Shown here: in pieces, positions 18,338 to 27,443 of the stretch
Layout of the letters: each line of letters opens with the position of its first letter
Numbering within the stretch: position 1 is the first letter of the stretch
DNA from: Burkholderiales bacterium 70-64
GTDB taxonomy: Bacteria > Pseudomonadota > Gammaproteobacteria > Burkholderiales > Burkholderiaceae_E
DNA length: 64,000 nucleotides
Direction of reading: 5' to 3'
Assembly (NCBI GenBank): GCA_001898645.1
Contig: MKUQ01000014.1
Span: 124,001-188,000, forward strand
The notes under the pieces: model-generated
Seen by the model: only the letters and a program-made list of their open reading frames with translations
What the model was told of the DNA's origin: nothing
The model's database searches: none
Position numbers and translations under genes: made by a program

Positions 18338-18679
18338 GTGTACGAGATCTGGCTGGTCCTCAACATCGCATTGGAGATGGCCCGCGCCAATGCCGTGCCG
18401 GTGGTGTTCGGCGCCCTGGTGCTGCTCGCGCTCTTCCTGAACGCGCTGCGCCGGCGCGGCTCCGCCTGGCGGCGCGCCTTCCTGCCGGCGCTGGCGGTGG
18501 GCGTCGTGGCGGCCGCCGCCGCCATTCCGGCGGTGCCGGCGCTGACCCGTTCCTCGCTGGCCGACATGGCCTACTGGGTCGACTGGCTCAACCTGCTGGC
18601 CATCGCCGCCGCGGTCGGCGCTGCCGCCGTTGCCTACGCCTGGCCGCTGATCACGATCACGCGCGGGGCCCGCTCGTGA
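18338..18679 (+). CDS. Small membrane protein downstream of the SQR-like gene
   Basis: I do not recognise a family for this 113-residue protein. Three hydrophobic segments (about residues 19-37, 47-68 and 82-104) suggest an inner-membrane protein; charged residues (RRRGSAWRR) between the first two favour a cytoplasmic loop. It starts with GTG after a GAGGAGAA ribosome site, only ten bases past the SQR-like stop, so it is co-translated with that enzyme. It may be an anchor or quinone-site partner for the exported flavoprotein, which has no membrane helix of its own; this is inferred from order and topology. Confidence 0.7.
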   Translation: MYEIWLVLNIALEMARANAVPVVFGALVLLALFLNALRRRGSAWRRAFLPALAVGVVAAAAAIPAVPALTRSSLADMAYWVDWLNLLAIAAAVGAAAVAYAWPLITITRGARS

Positions 18680-18709
18680 CCCGCCTCGACGCAGCGTAGG
18701 CGCCGGGAG

Positions 18710-18750
18710 TCTGCCGGGGGCCCGCGCGGGCTCGATTCGACTCCGGCAGA
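18710..18750. terminator. Long imperfect stem-loop after the SQR operon
   Basis: TCTGCCGG (18710-18717) pairs with CCGGCAGA (18743-18750), and the enclosed DNA has its own palindrome GCCCGCGCGGGC. It stands between the small membrane protein and the next gene. It may terminate the SQR operon; no T-run is present. Confidence 0.35.
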
Positions 18751-18798
18751 TCCCCAGGTGCGCTACCCTTGCCGCCATCTCTGGATGGAGCATGCGGG

Positions 18799-20169
18799 AT
18801 GCGCGCTGGCGGACGAACCTTCACGATGCCCGGATTCGGGTGGCCGCTGCGCCTGCTCGCGGTGCTGGCGGCCGGCTCGCTGGGAGCCTGCGCGTCGTTC
18901 GGCCCGGGCGGCGACGCCTGGCCGCCGGTGGTGTTCGTGCACGGCAACGGCGACAGCGCCGCGCTGTGGCAGACCACGCTGTGGCGCTTCGAATCCAACG
19001 GCTGGCCGCGCGATCGCCTCCATGCGATCGACTTCCCCTATCCGCTGGCCCGCGACGACGACGGCGTCGCCCAGGCAGGACGCTCGTCGACGGCCGAGCA
19101 GATGCGCTATCTCTCGGAGCAGGTCGACCGCTTGCTGGCGCGCACCGGCGCGCGCCGCGTGGTCCTGGTGGGCAATTCGCGCGGCGGCTACGCCATCCGC
19201 AACTACGTGAAGAACGGCGGCGGGGCGCAGCGCGTGGCCGTCGCGGTGCTCGGCGCCACGCCCAACCACGGCATCTGGGCGAGCGAGCTGCGGCCCGGCA
19301 GCGAGTTCAACGGCCGCGGCCCCTTCCTCGCGGCGCTCAACGCTCCCGGGCCGGACGGCAGCGAGGTGACGCCGGGCCCGCGCTGGATGACGCTGCGCTC
19401 GGACGACAACGACAAGTACGCCCAGCCCGACGGGCGCTGGATCGGCGCGCCGGGCATGGCCACTCACGTCGGCTACGACGGCCCGGCGCTGGCGGGCGCG
19501 AGGAACGTCGTGCTGGCGGGGCTGGACCACCGCGAGCTGTCGTTCCATGCGCGCGCCTTCGAGCAGGCCTGGCGCTTCGTCACCGGGCGGCCGGCCGCGC
19601 GCAGCGCCATCGTGGCCGAGCCGGCGCCGGTGCTCGACGGCCGCATCCACCAGCCCGACACCAACCTGCCGATGGCCGGCGTGTCGGTGCAGGTCTACGA
19701 GGTGTCGCCGCAGACCGGCGAGCGGCTCGGCGCCCCCGCGCTGTCGCGCGTCACCGGCCCCGACGGCCGCTGGGGCCCGCTGCCGGCCCGGCCCGACGTG
19801 CCCTACGAGTTCGTGGTGAGCGCGCCGGGCTACGCGGTCATGCACGTCTACCGCTCGGCCTTCCCGCGCTCGTCCGACGTCGTGCACATGCGGCCGGTGA
19901 CGCTCGCCGAGGCCGAGCGCGGCGCCGGCAGCGTGGTCACGATGAGCCGGCCGCGCGGCTACTTCGACCTGCGGCGCGACCGCATGAGCCTCGACGGCGC
20001 CGTACCCCCGGGCGTCCCGCCCGGCACCGCCGGCGTGTCCGCCGCGACGCTGCTGCTGCCCGCGGGCCCGGCGCGCACGGTCGTGGCACAGTTCAACGGC
20101 GAGCGCATCGCGGTGCGTACCTGGCCGGCGAGCGAGAATCACGTGGTCTACGCAGAATTGCACTACTGA
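18799..20169 (+). CDS. Lipoprotein alpha/beta hydrolase (lipase-like) with C-terminal beta domain
   Basis: A predicted lipoprotein of 456 residues. The signal ends in the lipobox LGAC with C31 lipidated. The alpha/beta-hydrolase part starts with [15 protein letters not shown] and has the nucleophile elbow GNSRGG (S127). After about residue 270 a separate domain reads like a carboxypeptidase-regulatory or transthyretin-like beta sandwich ([22 protein letters not shown], then [11 protein letters not shown]). The architecture is that of an envelope-bound esterase or lipase. The ATG at 18799 was chosen to keep a compact signal; ATGs at 18769 and 18826 are alternatives. Confidence 0.75.
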   Translation: MRAGGRTFTMPGFGWPLRLLAVLAAGSLGACASFGPGGDAWPPVVFVHGNGDSAALWQTTLWRFESNGWPRDRLHAIDFPYPLARDDDGVAQAGRSSTAEQMRYLSEQVDRLLARTGARRVVLVGNSRGGYAIRNYVKNGGGAQRVAVAVLGATPNHGIWASELRPGSEFNGRGPFLAALNAPGPDGSEVTPGPRWMTLRSDDNDKYAQPDGRWIGAPGMATHVGYDGPALAGARNVVLAGLDHRELSFHARAFEQAWRFVTGRPAARSAIVAEPAPVLDGRIHQPDTNLPMAGVSVQVYEVSPQTGERLGAPALSRVTGPDGRWGPLPARPDVPYEFVVSAPGYAVMHVYRSAFPRSSDVVHMRPVTLAEAERGAGSVVTMSRPRGYFDLRRDRMSLDGAVPPGVPPGTAGVSAATLLLPAGPARTVVAQFNGERIAVRTWPASENHVVYAELHY

Positions 20170-20230
20170 ACCGGGAACCGGACATGCTGCAGCAGCAGGC
20201 GCGCACGGGCGCGCACGGGAAGGACGCGCG

Positions 20231-21304
20231 ATGAGCCGCCATTGGAGCGAATGCGTTCGCCGCCTCACCCCCTACGTGCCGGGCGAGCAGCCGCGGCGCG
20301 CCGGGCTGGTCAAGCTCAACACCAACGAGAGCCCGTATCCGCCCTCGCCGGCCGTGCGCGCGGCGATCCTCGCCGAGATGGGCGAGGACGGCGCCGCGCT
20401 GCGGCTGTACCCCGATCCGCAGGCCGGTGCGCTGCGCGAGGCGATCGCCGCGCGCGAAGGCGTCGCCCCCGAGGAGGTCTTCGTCGGCAACGGTTCCGAC
20501 GAGGTGCTGGCCTTCGCCTTCCAGGGCCTGCTCGCGCAGGCGCAGCCGCTGCGCTTTCCCGACGTCACCTACAGCTTCTACCCGAGCTGGTGCAGGCTCT
20601 ACGGCATCCGCTTCGAGGCGGTGCCGCTGGCCGGTGATTTCTCGCTGCGCGTGGACGACTACGCCGGCGCCGGGCCGGTGATCCTGCCCAACCCGAACGC
20701 GCCCACCGGCCGCGCGATCGGCCGTGCCGAGGTCGCGCGCCTGCTCGAGGCGCACGCCGACTCGGCGGTGGTGGTCGACGAGGCCTACGTCGAGTTCGGC
20801 GCCGAGAGCGCCGCACCGCTCATCGCCTCGCACGACAACCTGCTGGTGGTGCGCACCCTGTCGAAGTCGCACGCCCTGGCCGGCCTGCGCGTGGGCTATG
20901 CGCTCGGGCAGGCGCCGCTCATCGAGGCGCTGGTGCGCGTGAAGGACAGCTTCAACTCCTATCCGCTCGATCGCCTGGCGCTGGCGGGCGCCGTGGCCGC
21001 GCTGCGCGACGAGGCCTGGTTCGCGAAGTCGCGCGACGCGGTGATCGCCACCCGCGAGCGGCTGTCGCGCGAGCTGGCGGCGCTCGGCTTCGAGGTGCTG
21101 CCCTCGCAGGCCAACTTCCTGTTCGCCCGCCACCCGGCGCGCGAGGGCGCCGTGCTGGCGCACGCGCTGCGCGAGGGGGGAATCGTGGTGAGGCATTTCG
21201 CGCTGCCGCGCATCGAGCAGTGGCTGCGCATCACCGTCGGCACCGATGCCCAGTGCGACGCGCTGCTGGCGGCGGCACGCGCCATCCTGGAGGATCGCCG
21301 GTAG
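20231..21304 (+). CDS. hisC: Histidinol-phosphate aminotransferase
   Basis: PLP aminotransferase (357 residues) that converts imidazole-acetol phosphate to histidinol phosphate in histidine synthesis. The PLP lysine is K212 in [16 protein letters not shown], and the [13 protein letters not shown]-terminus and LPNPNAPTG loop are diagnostic. It stands alone without other his genes, with an AAGGA ribosome site upstream. Many betaproteobacteria carry a second hisC away from the his operon, and such copies may also act on aromatic amino acids; which applies here cannot be told from sequence alone. Confidence 0.9.
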   Translation: MSRHWSECVRRLTPYVPGEQPRRAGLVKLNTNESPYPPSPAVRAAILAEMGEDGAALRLYPDPQAGALREAIAAREGVAPEEVFVGNGSDEVLAFAFQGLLAQAQPLRFPDVTYSFYPSWCRLYGIRFEAVPLAGDFSLRVDDYAGAGPVILPNPNAPTGRAIGRAEVARLLEAHADSAVVVDEAYVEFGAESAAPLIASHDNLLVVRTLSKSHALAGLRVGYALGQAPLIEALVRVKDSFNSYPLDRLALAGAVAALRDEAWFAKSRDAVIATRERLSRELAALGFEVLPSQANFLFARHPAREGAVLAHALREGGIVVRHFALPRIEQWLRITVGTDAQCDALLAAARAILEDRR

Positions 21305-21375
21305 CGAGCGTGCCGCCGGTGCCGCCGGTGCCGGCGAGCACGGCGTGCACCGCTGCGGCATCGGCGGGCGCAGGT

Positions 21376-22224
21376 TCAACCGAGCTCCACCAGCACCGGC
21401 TGGTGGTCGGAGGCCTGCGTGTCGGCATCGACCCGCATGGCGCGCAGCCGCGGCAGCAGGTCCGCGCTCGCGAAGACGAAATCGCAGGTGTAGGGCGCCG
21501 GCCACTGCTCGCGATCGTGCACGCCGATGGTGTGGGCGCGCGCCCGGGCGGGATGCAGGTGCTGCCAGGCATCGACCAGCGCCGGCGTGCCGTCGTCGAA
21601 GGGCGCGCCGAGCCGCTCGTGCAGCGGATCCTCGGGCCGGAGGTTGAAGTCGCCGGTGAGGAGGGCCGACGCCGGCTGCGCCAGCGTGTGGAACGGGCCG
21701 TGCGATGCGTCGCGCACGCGATCGAGGCGCGCGTGGCCGCTCGCCTCGGCGTGACGCGCGCGCACCGCCTCGACCTGCGCGGCGCGCTGCACAGCCGAGT
21801 AGTACTCGAGATGGGTGGTCATCACGCGCACGGGCCCGAACGGCGTCTCGACCGTGGCTTCGAGCAGCAGCCGCGGCATGCCGTTGGCCTGCGGGTCGGC
21901 CGGCCAGGGCAGCTGGATGCGCAGCACCTGCGCCACCGGGTAGCGGCTCAGGATCATGTTGCCGAACGCGCGCCGCCCGCCTCCCTGCGCGGGCGCATCG
22001 ACGGCGGCGCCCGGGATCGCGGCGTAGCCGGGCAGCAGATCGGCGATGAGCGCGAACTGGTTCTCGCCCCGGCTGCCGGCCAGTGCCGGGAAGTTGGCGG
22101 CCACCTCCTGCAGGCACAGCACGTCGAAGTCGGCCAGCGCGCGGGCGTGCGCCACGATGCGACGCGGATCGACGCGGCCGTCGCAGCCGCGGCACCACTG
22201 CACGTTCCAGGTGATCAGCTTCAT
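21376..22224 (-). CDS. Endonuclease/exonuclease/phosphatase family protein
   Basis: A metal-dependent phosphodiesterase of 282 residues. Family motifs are present in order: TWNVQWCRG, CLQEV (metal-binding Glu), a THLEYYS segment with the catalytic His, LTGDFNLRPEDP and the C-terminal SDHQPVLVEL. No signal peptide is seen, so it is probably cytoplasmic. Substrates in the family range from DNA to phosphoinositides and sphingomyelin, and nothing here narrows the choice. The ATG at 22224 is the first codon of MKLITWNVQW, the usual beginning. Confidence 0.85.
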   Translation of the reverse strand: MKLITWNVQWCRGCDGRVDPRRIVAHARALADFDVLCLQEVAANFPALAGSRGENQFALIADLLPGYAAIPGAAVDAPAQGGGRRAFGNMILSRYPVAQVLRIQLPWPADPQANGMPRLLLEATVETPFGPVRVMTTHLEYYSAVQRAAQVEAVRARHAEASGHARLDRVRDASHGPFHTLAQPASALLTGDFNLRPEDPLHERLGAPFDDGTPALVDAWQHLHPARARAHTIGVHDREQWPAPYTCDFVFASADLLPRLRAMRVDADTQASDHQPVLVELG

Positions 22225-22283
22225 CGTCGCATCCTCCGCGCCGGGTTCCCATCGTATGCCGGCGCGCCCGGGAAGCAGGCCGC

Positions 22284-22988
22284 TCAGGTCGGGGTGATCC
22301 GGAATTCGATCACCGCCGCGTTGCGGCTCCATGCCTGCGCCAGCCGGTAGGCGTTGGAGCGCCGGCGGGAGCGGATCACCATGCGGTATTCGAACACCTT
22401 GCCGTTGTTGTCGAGCCGGTAGCTCAGGTTGCTCACGCTGAAGCCGTGGGCGGCGATGATCTTGCGCAGATCGGCCTCCCCGGGCGCCTGCTCGCGAGGG
22501 AAGGTCACGAAGTGGTGCGCGTAGTAGAAGGCCGGCAGCAGCGTCTCGAGCCAGCGGAACAGCGACAGCGCGCAGACCGTGAGCAGCGTGCCGACCGCCA
22601 CCGGGAAGTAGAAGCCGATGCCGGCCAGCACGCCGATCGCGGCGGTGATCCAGATCGAGGCGGCCGTGGTGAGGCCGCGCACCGACAGGCCTTCCTTCAT
22701 GATCACGCCGGCGCCCAGGAAGCCGATGCCGGTCATGATGCCCTGCGCCATGCGCGTCGGATCGATGCGCACGGTGTCCTGGCCGCCGGCGGGAAACCAG
22801 CTCGCCTGGTACATCGTGACCAGCATCAGCAGCGCCGAGGACATGCACACCAGCACGTGCGTGCGAAACCCCGCCGGGCGTCCGTGGTAGCTGCGCTCGA
22901 TGCCGATCAGGCCGCCCGCGAGCATCGCCACCAGCAGGTGGGTGGTGATGTCGATCATGTCGCGCGTGATCGCGAGGTGGCCCGTCAT
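22284..22988 (-). CDS. MgtC/SapB family membrane protein
   Basis: A 234-residue inner-membrane protein of the MgtC family, linked in other bacteria to growth in low magnesium and to control of the F-type ATPase. Conserved family segments are GGLIGIERSYHGRPAGFRTHVLVC and QGIMTGIGFLGAGVIMKEG, with five predicted membrane helices, followed by an ACT-like soluble domain of about 75 residues. Its start overlaps the glpD stop as ATGA, so it is translated together with glycerol-3-phosphate dehydrogenase. Confidence 0.88.
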   Translation of the reverse strand: MTGHLAITRDMIDITTHLLVAMLAGGLIGIERSYHGRPAGFRTHVLVCMSSALLMLVTMYQASWFPAGGQDTVRIDPTRMAQGIMTGIGFLGAGVIMKEGLSVRGLTTAASIWITAAIGVLAGIGFYFPVAVGTLLTVCALSLFRWLETLLPAFYYAHHFVTFPREQAPGEADLRKIIAAHGFSVSNLSYRLDNNGKVFEYRMVIRSRRRSNAYRLAQAWSRNAAVIEFRITPT

Positions 22989-24484
22989 GCCGCTTTCTCC
23001 AGTGCGCCGAACCAGGCCGCGAAGGCCGCGCGCTGCGCCGTGCCCATGTGCAGGCCGGCCTTGGTGCGCCGCCACAGCACGTCGTCGGGCGTGGCCGCCC
23101 ACTCGTGCGCGATGAACCAGCCGACCTCGCGCTCGCACAGGCCGCCGCCGAAGTCGCGCCCGAGCGCGCGCGGCGTGCGCGCATCGCCGAGCACCTCGGC
23201 GGCGAGCGCGCCGTGGCGCGCGAACAGCGTATCGAGCAGCGTCCCGGGCAGCTCCGGATACTGCGCATGCAGGGCGGCCAGGGCGGCCGCGCGATCGGCG
23301 ACAGCGCCCGGCAGCGGCTCGGTGTGCGTCCATGCCGGGCGCCGCGGCTTCAGCCACGGCGAGAGCCTGGCGAGCGCCGACTCGGCGAGCCGGCGGTAGG
23401 TGGTGATCTTGCCGCCGTAGACCACCAGCTGCGCGACGCCGTCGCGCTCGTCGACCACCAGAGTGTAGTCGCGCGTCGTCTCCGAGGGGTTGCTCGAGCC
23501 GTCGTCGTAGAGCGGCCGCACGCCGGTGTAGCTCCAGACCACGTCCGGTTCGCCGAGCGGGCGCGCCAGGTAGCGGTTGACCGCCGCCAGCAGGTAGCGC
23601 GTCTCCTCGCTGCCGATGGCACGCGCCTCCTCCATGCCGGAGACGGCCACGTCGGTGGTGCCGATGAGCGAGAACGCGCGTTCGTAGGGGATCACGAACA
23701 CGACGCGCCGGTCGTCGTTCTGCAGGATGTAGGCATGCTCGCCGGCGTGCACGCGCGGCACCACGATGTGGCTGCCCTTGACGAGCCGCACCGCGGCCGG
23801 CGCCGTGCTGCCGCCGCAGGCCTCGAGCACCGGGCCGACCCACGGGCCGGCAGCGTTGACCAGCACCCGCGCCGCCGTCTCGAAGCGCACGCCGCTGCGC
23901 ACGTCCTCCAGCGTCGCCAGCCAGCGCCCGCCGTGCCGACGCGCGGCGATCAGGCGGGTGCGCGGCATCAGGGCGGCGCCGTGCGCGAGCGCCGAGCGCA
24001 GGTTCAGGATCACCAGCCGCGCGTCGTCGACCCAGGCATCGGAGTAGGCATGGCCGTGCCGGAACTGCGGCGCGAGCCCGGCGCCGTAGCCGTCGGGCGT
24101 CAGGCGCACCGATTCCGACCTCGGCAGGCTGGTGCGCCCGCCGAGACGGTCGTACAGCCACAGGCCGGCGCGGATCATCCACGCCGGACGCAGCCCGGCG
24201 GCGTGCGGCATCACGAAGCGCAGCGGCCGCGCGATGTGCGAGGCCAGGCGCAGCAGCACCTCGCGCTCGGCGAGCGCCTCGGCCACCAGGCGGAGCTCGT
24301 AGTGCTCGAGATAGCGCAGGCCGCCGTGGATCAGCTTGGTGCTGGCCGAGGACGTGGCGCCGCCGAAGTCGCCCTGCTCGGCCAGGGCGACGCGCAGGCC
24401 GCGCCCGGCCGCATCGCGCGCGATGCCGGCGCCGTTGATGCCGCCGCCGACCACCAGCAGGTCGAATTCGCGCTCGGGAGTCAC
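22985..24484 (-). CDS. glpD: Aerobic glycerol-3-phosphate dehydrogenase
   Basis: FAD enzyme of 499 residues that oxidises glycerol 3-phosphate to dihydroxyacetone phosphate and feeds electrons to quinone at the inner membrane. The N-terminal dinucleotide motif is LLVVGGGINGAGIARDAAGRG, followed by TSSASTKLIHGGLRYLE, a glpD hallmark. The length matches GlpD (about 500). The GTG at 24484 overlaps the DUF1840 stop as GTGA and gives the normal N-terminus. The operon order DUF1840-glpD-mgtC has no glpR, glpK or glpF, so regulation by glycerol is not apparent. Confidence 0.93.
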   Translation of the reverse strand: MTPEREFDLLVVGGGINGAGIARDAAGRGLRVALAEQGDFGGATSSASTKLIHGGLRYLEHYELRLVAEALAEREVLLRLASHIARPLRFVMPHAAGLRPAWMIRAGLWLYDRLGGRTSLPRSESVRLTPDGYGAGLAPQFRHGHAYSDAWVDDARLVILNLRSALAHGAALMPRTRLIAARRHGGRWLATLEDVRSGVRFETAARVLVNAAGPWVGPVLEACGGSTAPAAVRLVKGSHIVVPRVHAGEHAYILQNDDRRVVFVIPYERAFSLIGTTDVAVSGMEEARAIGSEETRYLLAAVNRYLARPLGEPDVVWSYTGVRPLYDDGSSNPSETTRDYTLVVDERDGVAQLVVYGGKITTYRRLAESALARLSPWLKPRRPAWTHTEPLPGAVADRAAALAALHAQYPELPGTLLDTLFARHGALAAEVLGDARTPRALGRDFGGGLCEREVGWFIAHEWAATPDDVLWRRTKAGLHMGTAQRAAFAAWFGALEKAA

Positions 24485-24816
24485 ACGCCCCAGGTCACGT
24501 CCTTGCCGGCCGCGTGCGAGGTCTCGAGCAGCTCGATGAACGGGAAGGCCCGGCGGGCGAGCGAGATGGGGTAGTCGTCGTCCTCGGCGTCGGCCGCGTC
24601 CGCTGCGGAGACCGAATCGGCCTTCTCGGCCTCGCGCTGCGCCTGCTTCTCCCCTTCGATCGCACGGCGCAGGGCGGCCACCGCCGCCGGCATCTGGTCG
24701 ACCGTGATGATGCCGGTCCTGCCGGGGGCCTTGCCGACGATGCCGAGGATCCATTCGGCCACGGGCTTGGTCATGATGACGCTGCCGGTCGCGCGCGACT
24801 TGAACTCGTAGATCAT
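24481..24816 (-). CDS. DUF1840 domain-containing protein
   Basis: A small cytoplasmic protein of 111 residues in the DUF1840 family of betaproteobacteria, function unknown. The conserved start MIYEFKSRATGSVIM and the DQMPAAVAALRRAIE helix are typical. A charged Glu/Ala/Asp-rich linker (about residues 57-80) separates it from a C-terminal helix ending in VTWGV. It is the first gene of a three-gene operon and overlaps glpD by four bases. It is read divergently from the lipoprotein gene across only 44 bases. Confidence 0.85.
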   Translation of the reverse strand: MIYEFKSRATGSVIMTKPVAEWILGIVGKAPGRTGIITVDQMPAAVAALRRAIEGEKQAQREAEKADSVSAADAADAEDDDYPISLARRAFPFIELLETSHAAGKDVTWGV

Positions 24817-24860
24817 GAACAGCCTCCGCTGCGGGCGAACCCGATTGGTAACATTATCCG

Positions 24861-25457
24861 ATGAACCGTCCGCTCATGATGCTGCAGCGCTCGCCAACAG
24901 GTCCATGCCGGAGAGGTCGGCGGGCGGTGGCGGCCCTTGCAACCCTGGCGCTCGCGGCGAGCGCCTGCACGCCGGCCTGGAACTGGCGCGAGATCCGCCA
25001 GCCCGAGGGCGGCTACGCGGTGATGCTGCCCGACAAGCCAGCCACGGCGTCGCGGGGCATCGATCTCGACGGGCTGCCGGTCACCATGACCATGACCGGG
25101 GCGCGCGTCGGCGAGACCACCTTCACCGTCGGGGTGGTGGTGCTGCCCGATGCCGCGGCGGCCACGCGCGACAAGGCTACCGCGGCGATGCGCCTGGCCA
25201 TGGTCCGCAACATCGGCGGCCGCGAGTCCGCGCATGCCGAGGTCGCCCTGCCGGTGCTCGACACCGGCGGGCGCGAGGTGGCGACGCAGCCGGCCGTGCG
25301 CATCGACGCCGAGGGCCGCGTCGGCGAACGCCCGATGCACATGGCGGCCCAGTTCGTCGCGCGCGGCGACCGCGCCTGGCAAGTGGTGGTCATGGGGCGC
25401 GAGGCGGACCCGGAGCACGCGAGCCAGTTCCTCGACTCGTTCCGGATCGTCGAGTGA
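24861..25457 (+). CDS. Predicted lipoprotein of unknown function
   Basis: I cannot place this 198-residue protein in a named family. It has an N-terminal basic region and a hydrophobic stretch ending in the lipobox-like LAASAC around residue 36, so it is probably lipid-anchored. The mature sequence reads as one compact domain with alternating beta-like segments (GGYAVMLPDKPATA, LPVTMTMTGARVGETTFTVGVVVLPD) like many short periplasmic proteins. It leads a tight operon, followed by an MFS transporter after four bases and an acetyltransferase. Confidence 0.65.
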   Translation: MNRPLMMLQRSPTGPCRRGRRAVAALATLALAASACTPAWNWREIRQPEGGYAVMLPDKPATASRGIDLDGLPVTMTMTGARVGETTFTVGVVVLPDAAAATRDKATAAMRLAMVRNIGGRESAHAEVALPVLDTGGREVATQPAVRIDAEGRVGERPMHMAAQFVARGDRAWQVVVMGREADPEHASQFLDSFRIVE

Positions 25458-25461
25458 GTCG

Positions 25462-26694
25462 ATGACCGCCCTGCTGCCGGCCGGGCTCGCGATCCGGGTG
25501 TTCCTCGCTTTCGCGAGCGCCTACTTCATGTCGTATGCGCTGCGCTCGGTCAACGCGGTGATCGCCCCCGATCTGGTCGCCGAGTTCGATCTCTCCAATG
25601 CGCAGCTCGGTGCGCTGTCGTCGGCCTACTTCCTCGCCTTCGCGGCGATGCAGATGCCGCTCGGGGTATGGCTCGACCGCTTCGGCTCTCGCCGCGTCGA
25701 CGCCGCGCTGCTGCTCGTGGCCGCCGTCGGCTGCGCCGTGTTCGCGACCGCGCGCGACGCCTCCGTGCTGTGGATCGGCCGCGCCCTGATCGGCATCGGC
25801 GTGTCCGGCGCGCTGATGGCGTCGCTGCGCGCGTTCCGCTTCTGGTACGCGCCGGCCCGCCAGCAGCAGCTGGCGGCATGGATGCTGGTGGCGGGCACCC
25901 TCGGCGCCCTGGCCACCACCGTGCCGGTGCAGCTCGCCCTGCCGCTGATCGGCTGGCGCGGTGTGTTCGGGCTGTCGGCCGTACTGCTGTGCGCCTGCAG
26001 CGTGGCGATCCGGCTGCAGCTGCCTGCCGAGCCGATGCGCGCCGGGCACGACGAAGGGCCGGCGTGGAGCGCCTACCGGCAGGTCTACGGCGATCGCTAC
26101 TTCTGGCGCTTCGGCGTCATCGCGTTCGCCGTGCAGTCGAGCTTCGTCGCCTTCCAGGGCCTGTGGATCGGCCCCTGGCTGCGCAGCGTGCTCGGCATGG
26201 ACGCATCGTCCACCGCCCGGGTGCTGTTCCTGTTCAACCTGGTGTTGACGATGGGCTACCTGGCGCTGGGCTGGTCGCTGCCGAAGCTGCTGCGCCGCGG
26301 CTGGACCACGCCGCGCCTGGTCGCCGCCGGGGTCTCGGCGATGCTGTGCCTGGAGCTGTCGATCGCCTTCGCCGATGGGCCGTACGCCTGGCTGCTGTGG
26401 CTCGGGCTGGCGCTGGCGGCGACCGCCAACTCGCTGGCGCAGACCCACGTGAGCCTGTCCTTCCCGGCGGGCTTGACGGGGCGTGCCTTCACTGCCTACA
26501 ACCTGCTCTCGATGAGCGGCATGTTCCTGATGCAGTGGCTCTTCGGGGTGGTGGTCGACATGATGAGCGCGGGCGGCGAGCACAGCGCAGAGGGGTTTCG
26601 CCGGGCGATGCTGGCCTGGGTGGCGATGCAGGCGATGGCGCTGGCCGTCCTGGTCTTCTGGCGCGTGCAGCCGCGCGGCAAGGTGCCGGCGTGA
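25462..26694 (+). CDS. MFS transporter
   Basis: An inner-membrane transporter of 410 residues with about twelve predicted helices. The loop 2-3 motif is visible as GVWLDRFGSRRVD, and the fold starts directly with a helix after MTALLPAGLAIRVF. The substrate is unknown; general features resemble nitrate/nitrite or organic-acid MFS proteins of the NarK/UhpC-like type. The start is four bases after the lipoprotein stop, and its end overlaps the acetyltransferase start as GTGA. A related MFS gene is present at 60.6-61.9 kb. Confidence 0.85.
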   Translation: MTALLPAGLAIRVFLAFASAYFMSYALRSVNAVIAPDLVAEFDLSNAQLGALSSAYFLAFAAMQMPLGVWLDRFGSRRVDAALLLVAAVGCAVFATARDASVLWIGRALIGIGVSGALMASLRAFRFWYAPARQQQLAAWMLVAGTLGALATTVPVQLALPLIGWRGVFGLSAVLLCACSVAIRLQLPAEPMRAGHDEGPAWSAYRQVYGDRYFWRFGVIAFAVQSSFVAFQGLWIGPWLRSVLGMDASSTARVLFLFNLVLTMGYLALGWSLPKLLRRGWTTPRLVAAGVSAMLCLELSIAFADGPYAWLLWLGLALAATANSLAQTHVSLSFPAGLTGRAFTAYNLLSMSGMFLMQWLFGVVVDMMSAGGEHSAEGFRRAMLAWVAMQAMALAVLVFWRVQPRGKVPA

Positions 26695-27443
26695 GTGTCC
26701 CGCCGGAGCCTGCGGCGCCGGAACCCGCGCGGGAGGCCGCCGCACGGGGGCCTGCGGAGCCCACCTGCGGCCCGCCGGCCTGGCTGAGCGGGCCGGCCGG
26801 CGAGGTCGATGGCGTGCCGCTGTACGCGCGCCCGCTCGCGCCCGCGGACGCCGCGCGCGAGCGCAGCTTCATCGCGCGCCTGTCGGCGCAGACGCTGCAG
26901 CAGCGCGTGCTGGGATCGATCAAGCCGCCGACCGACGAGCAGATCGTGCAGCTGGTCACCCCGGACTGGCCGCGCAGCCTGGCGGTGGCGCTGTTCGCCG
27001 GCGGCAACGGCGGGCCGGCGCGGACGCCCGGCGAGCCCGCGACGGAGGGAGAGCCCGCGACGGAGGGCGGCCCCGAGGCGGAGGGAGGCTTCGTGACGGA
27101 GGAGGCGCCGGCAGCGGCGCAGGCGGCGGGAGAGCCCGAGATCCTGGCGGTGGCCCGCTTCGGGGCGGCGGACCAGCACCCCGGGACGGCGGAGTTCGCG
27201 ATCGTCGTCGCCGACCGCTGGCAGCGCAGGGGGCTCGGCCATCGCCTGCTCGCGCTCATGATCCACGCAGCGCGGGCCGCCGGCCACCGCGAGCTGGTCG
27301 GCACGACCTTCGCGGACAACCGCGGGATGATCGAGCTGGCGCGCTCGCATGGCTGCGAGGTGCTGCCCGAGCCGGGCGAACCGACCCTGCGACGGCTGCG
27401 GCTGGCGCTCGATGACGCCGGCGTGGAGGGTGCGGTCAGCTGA
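26691..27443 (+). CDS. GNAT acetyltransferase with an internal acidic repeat insert
   Basis: A GNAT-fold acyltransferase of 250 residues. The acetyl-CoA loop is in VADRWQRRGLGHRLLAL and the C-terminal strands follow (GTTFADNRGMIELARSHGCEV). The N-terminal half resembles the regulatory GNAT domains of protein acetyltransferases (RSFIARLSAQTLQQRVLGSIK). Between them lies a ~45-residue Gly/Glu/Pro/Ala-rich insert with two identical 18-base repeats and one diverged copy. The GTG start overlaps the MFS stop. The first ~40 residues are Pro/Ala-rich, so a later start cannot be excluded. Confidence 0.75.
   Translation: MSVPPEPAAPEPAREAAARGPAEPTCGPPAWLSGPAGEVDGVPLYARPLAPADAARERSFIARLSAQTLQQRVLGSIKPPTDEQIVQLVTPDWPRSLAVALFAGGNGGPARTPGEPATEGEPATEGGPEAEGGFVTEEAPAAAQAAGEPEILAVARFGAADQHPGTAEFAIVVADRWQRRGLGHRLLALMIHAARAAGHRELVGTTFADNRGMIELARSHGCEVLPEPGEPTLRRLRLALDDAGVEGAVS
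27033..27086. repeat. 18-base tandem repeats in the GNAT gene
   Basis: Two near-identical 18-base units (27033-27050 and 27051-27068, GAGCCCGCGACGGAGGG plus one base) and a diverged third (27069-27086) encode EPATEG-type hexapeptides. They lie inside the insert that splits the acetyltransferase fold. Confidence 0.8.
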
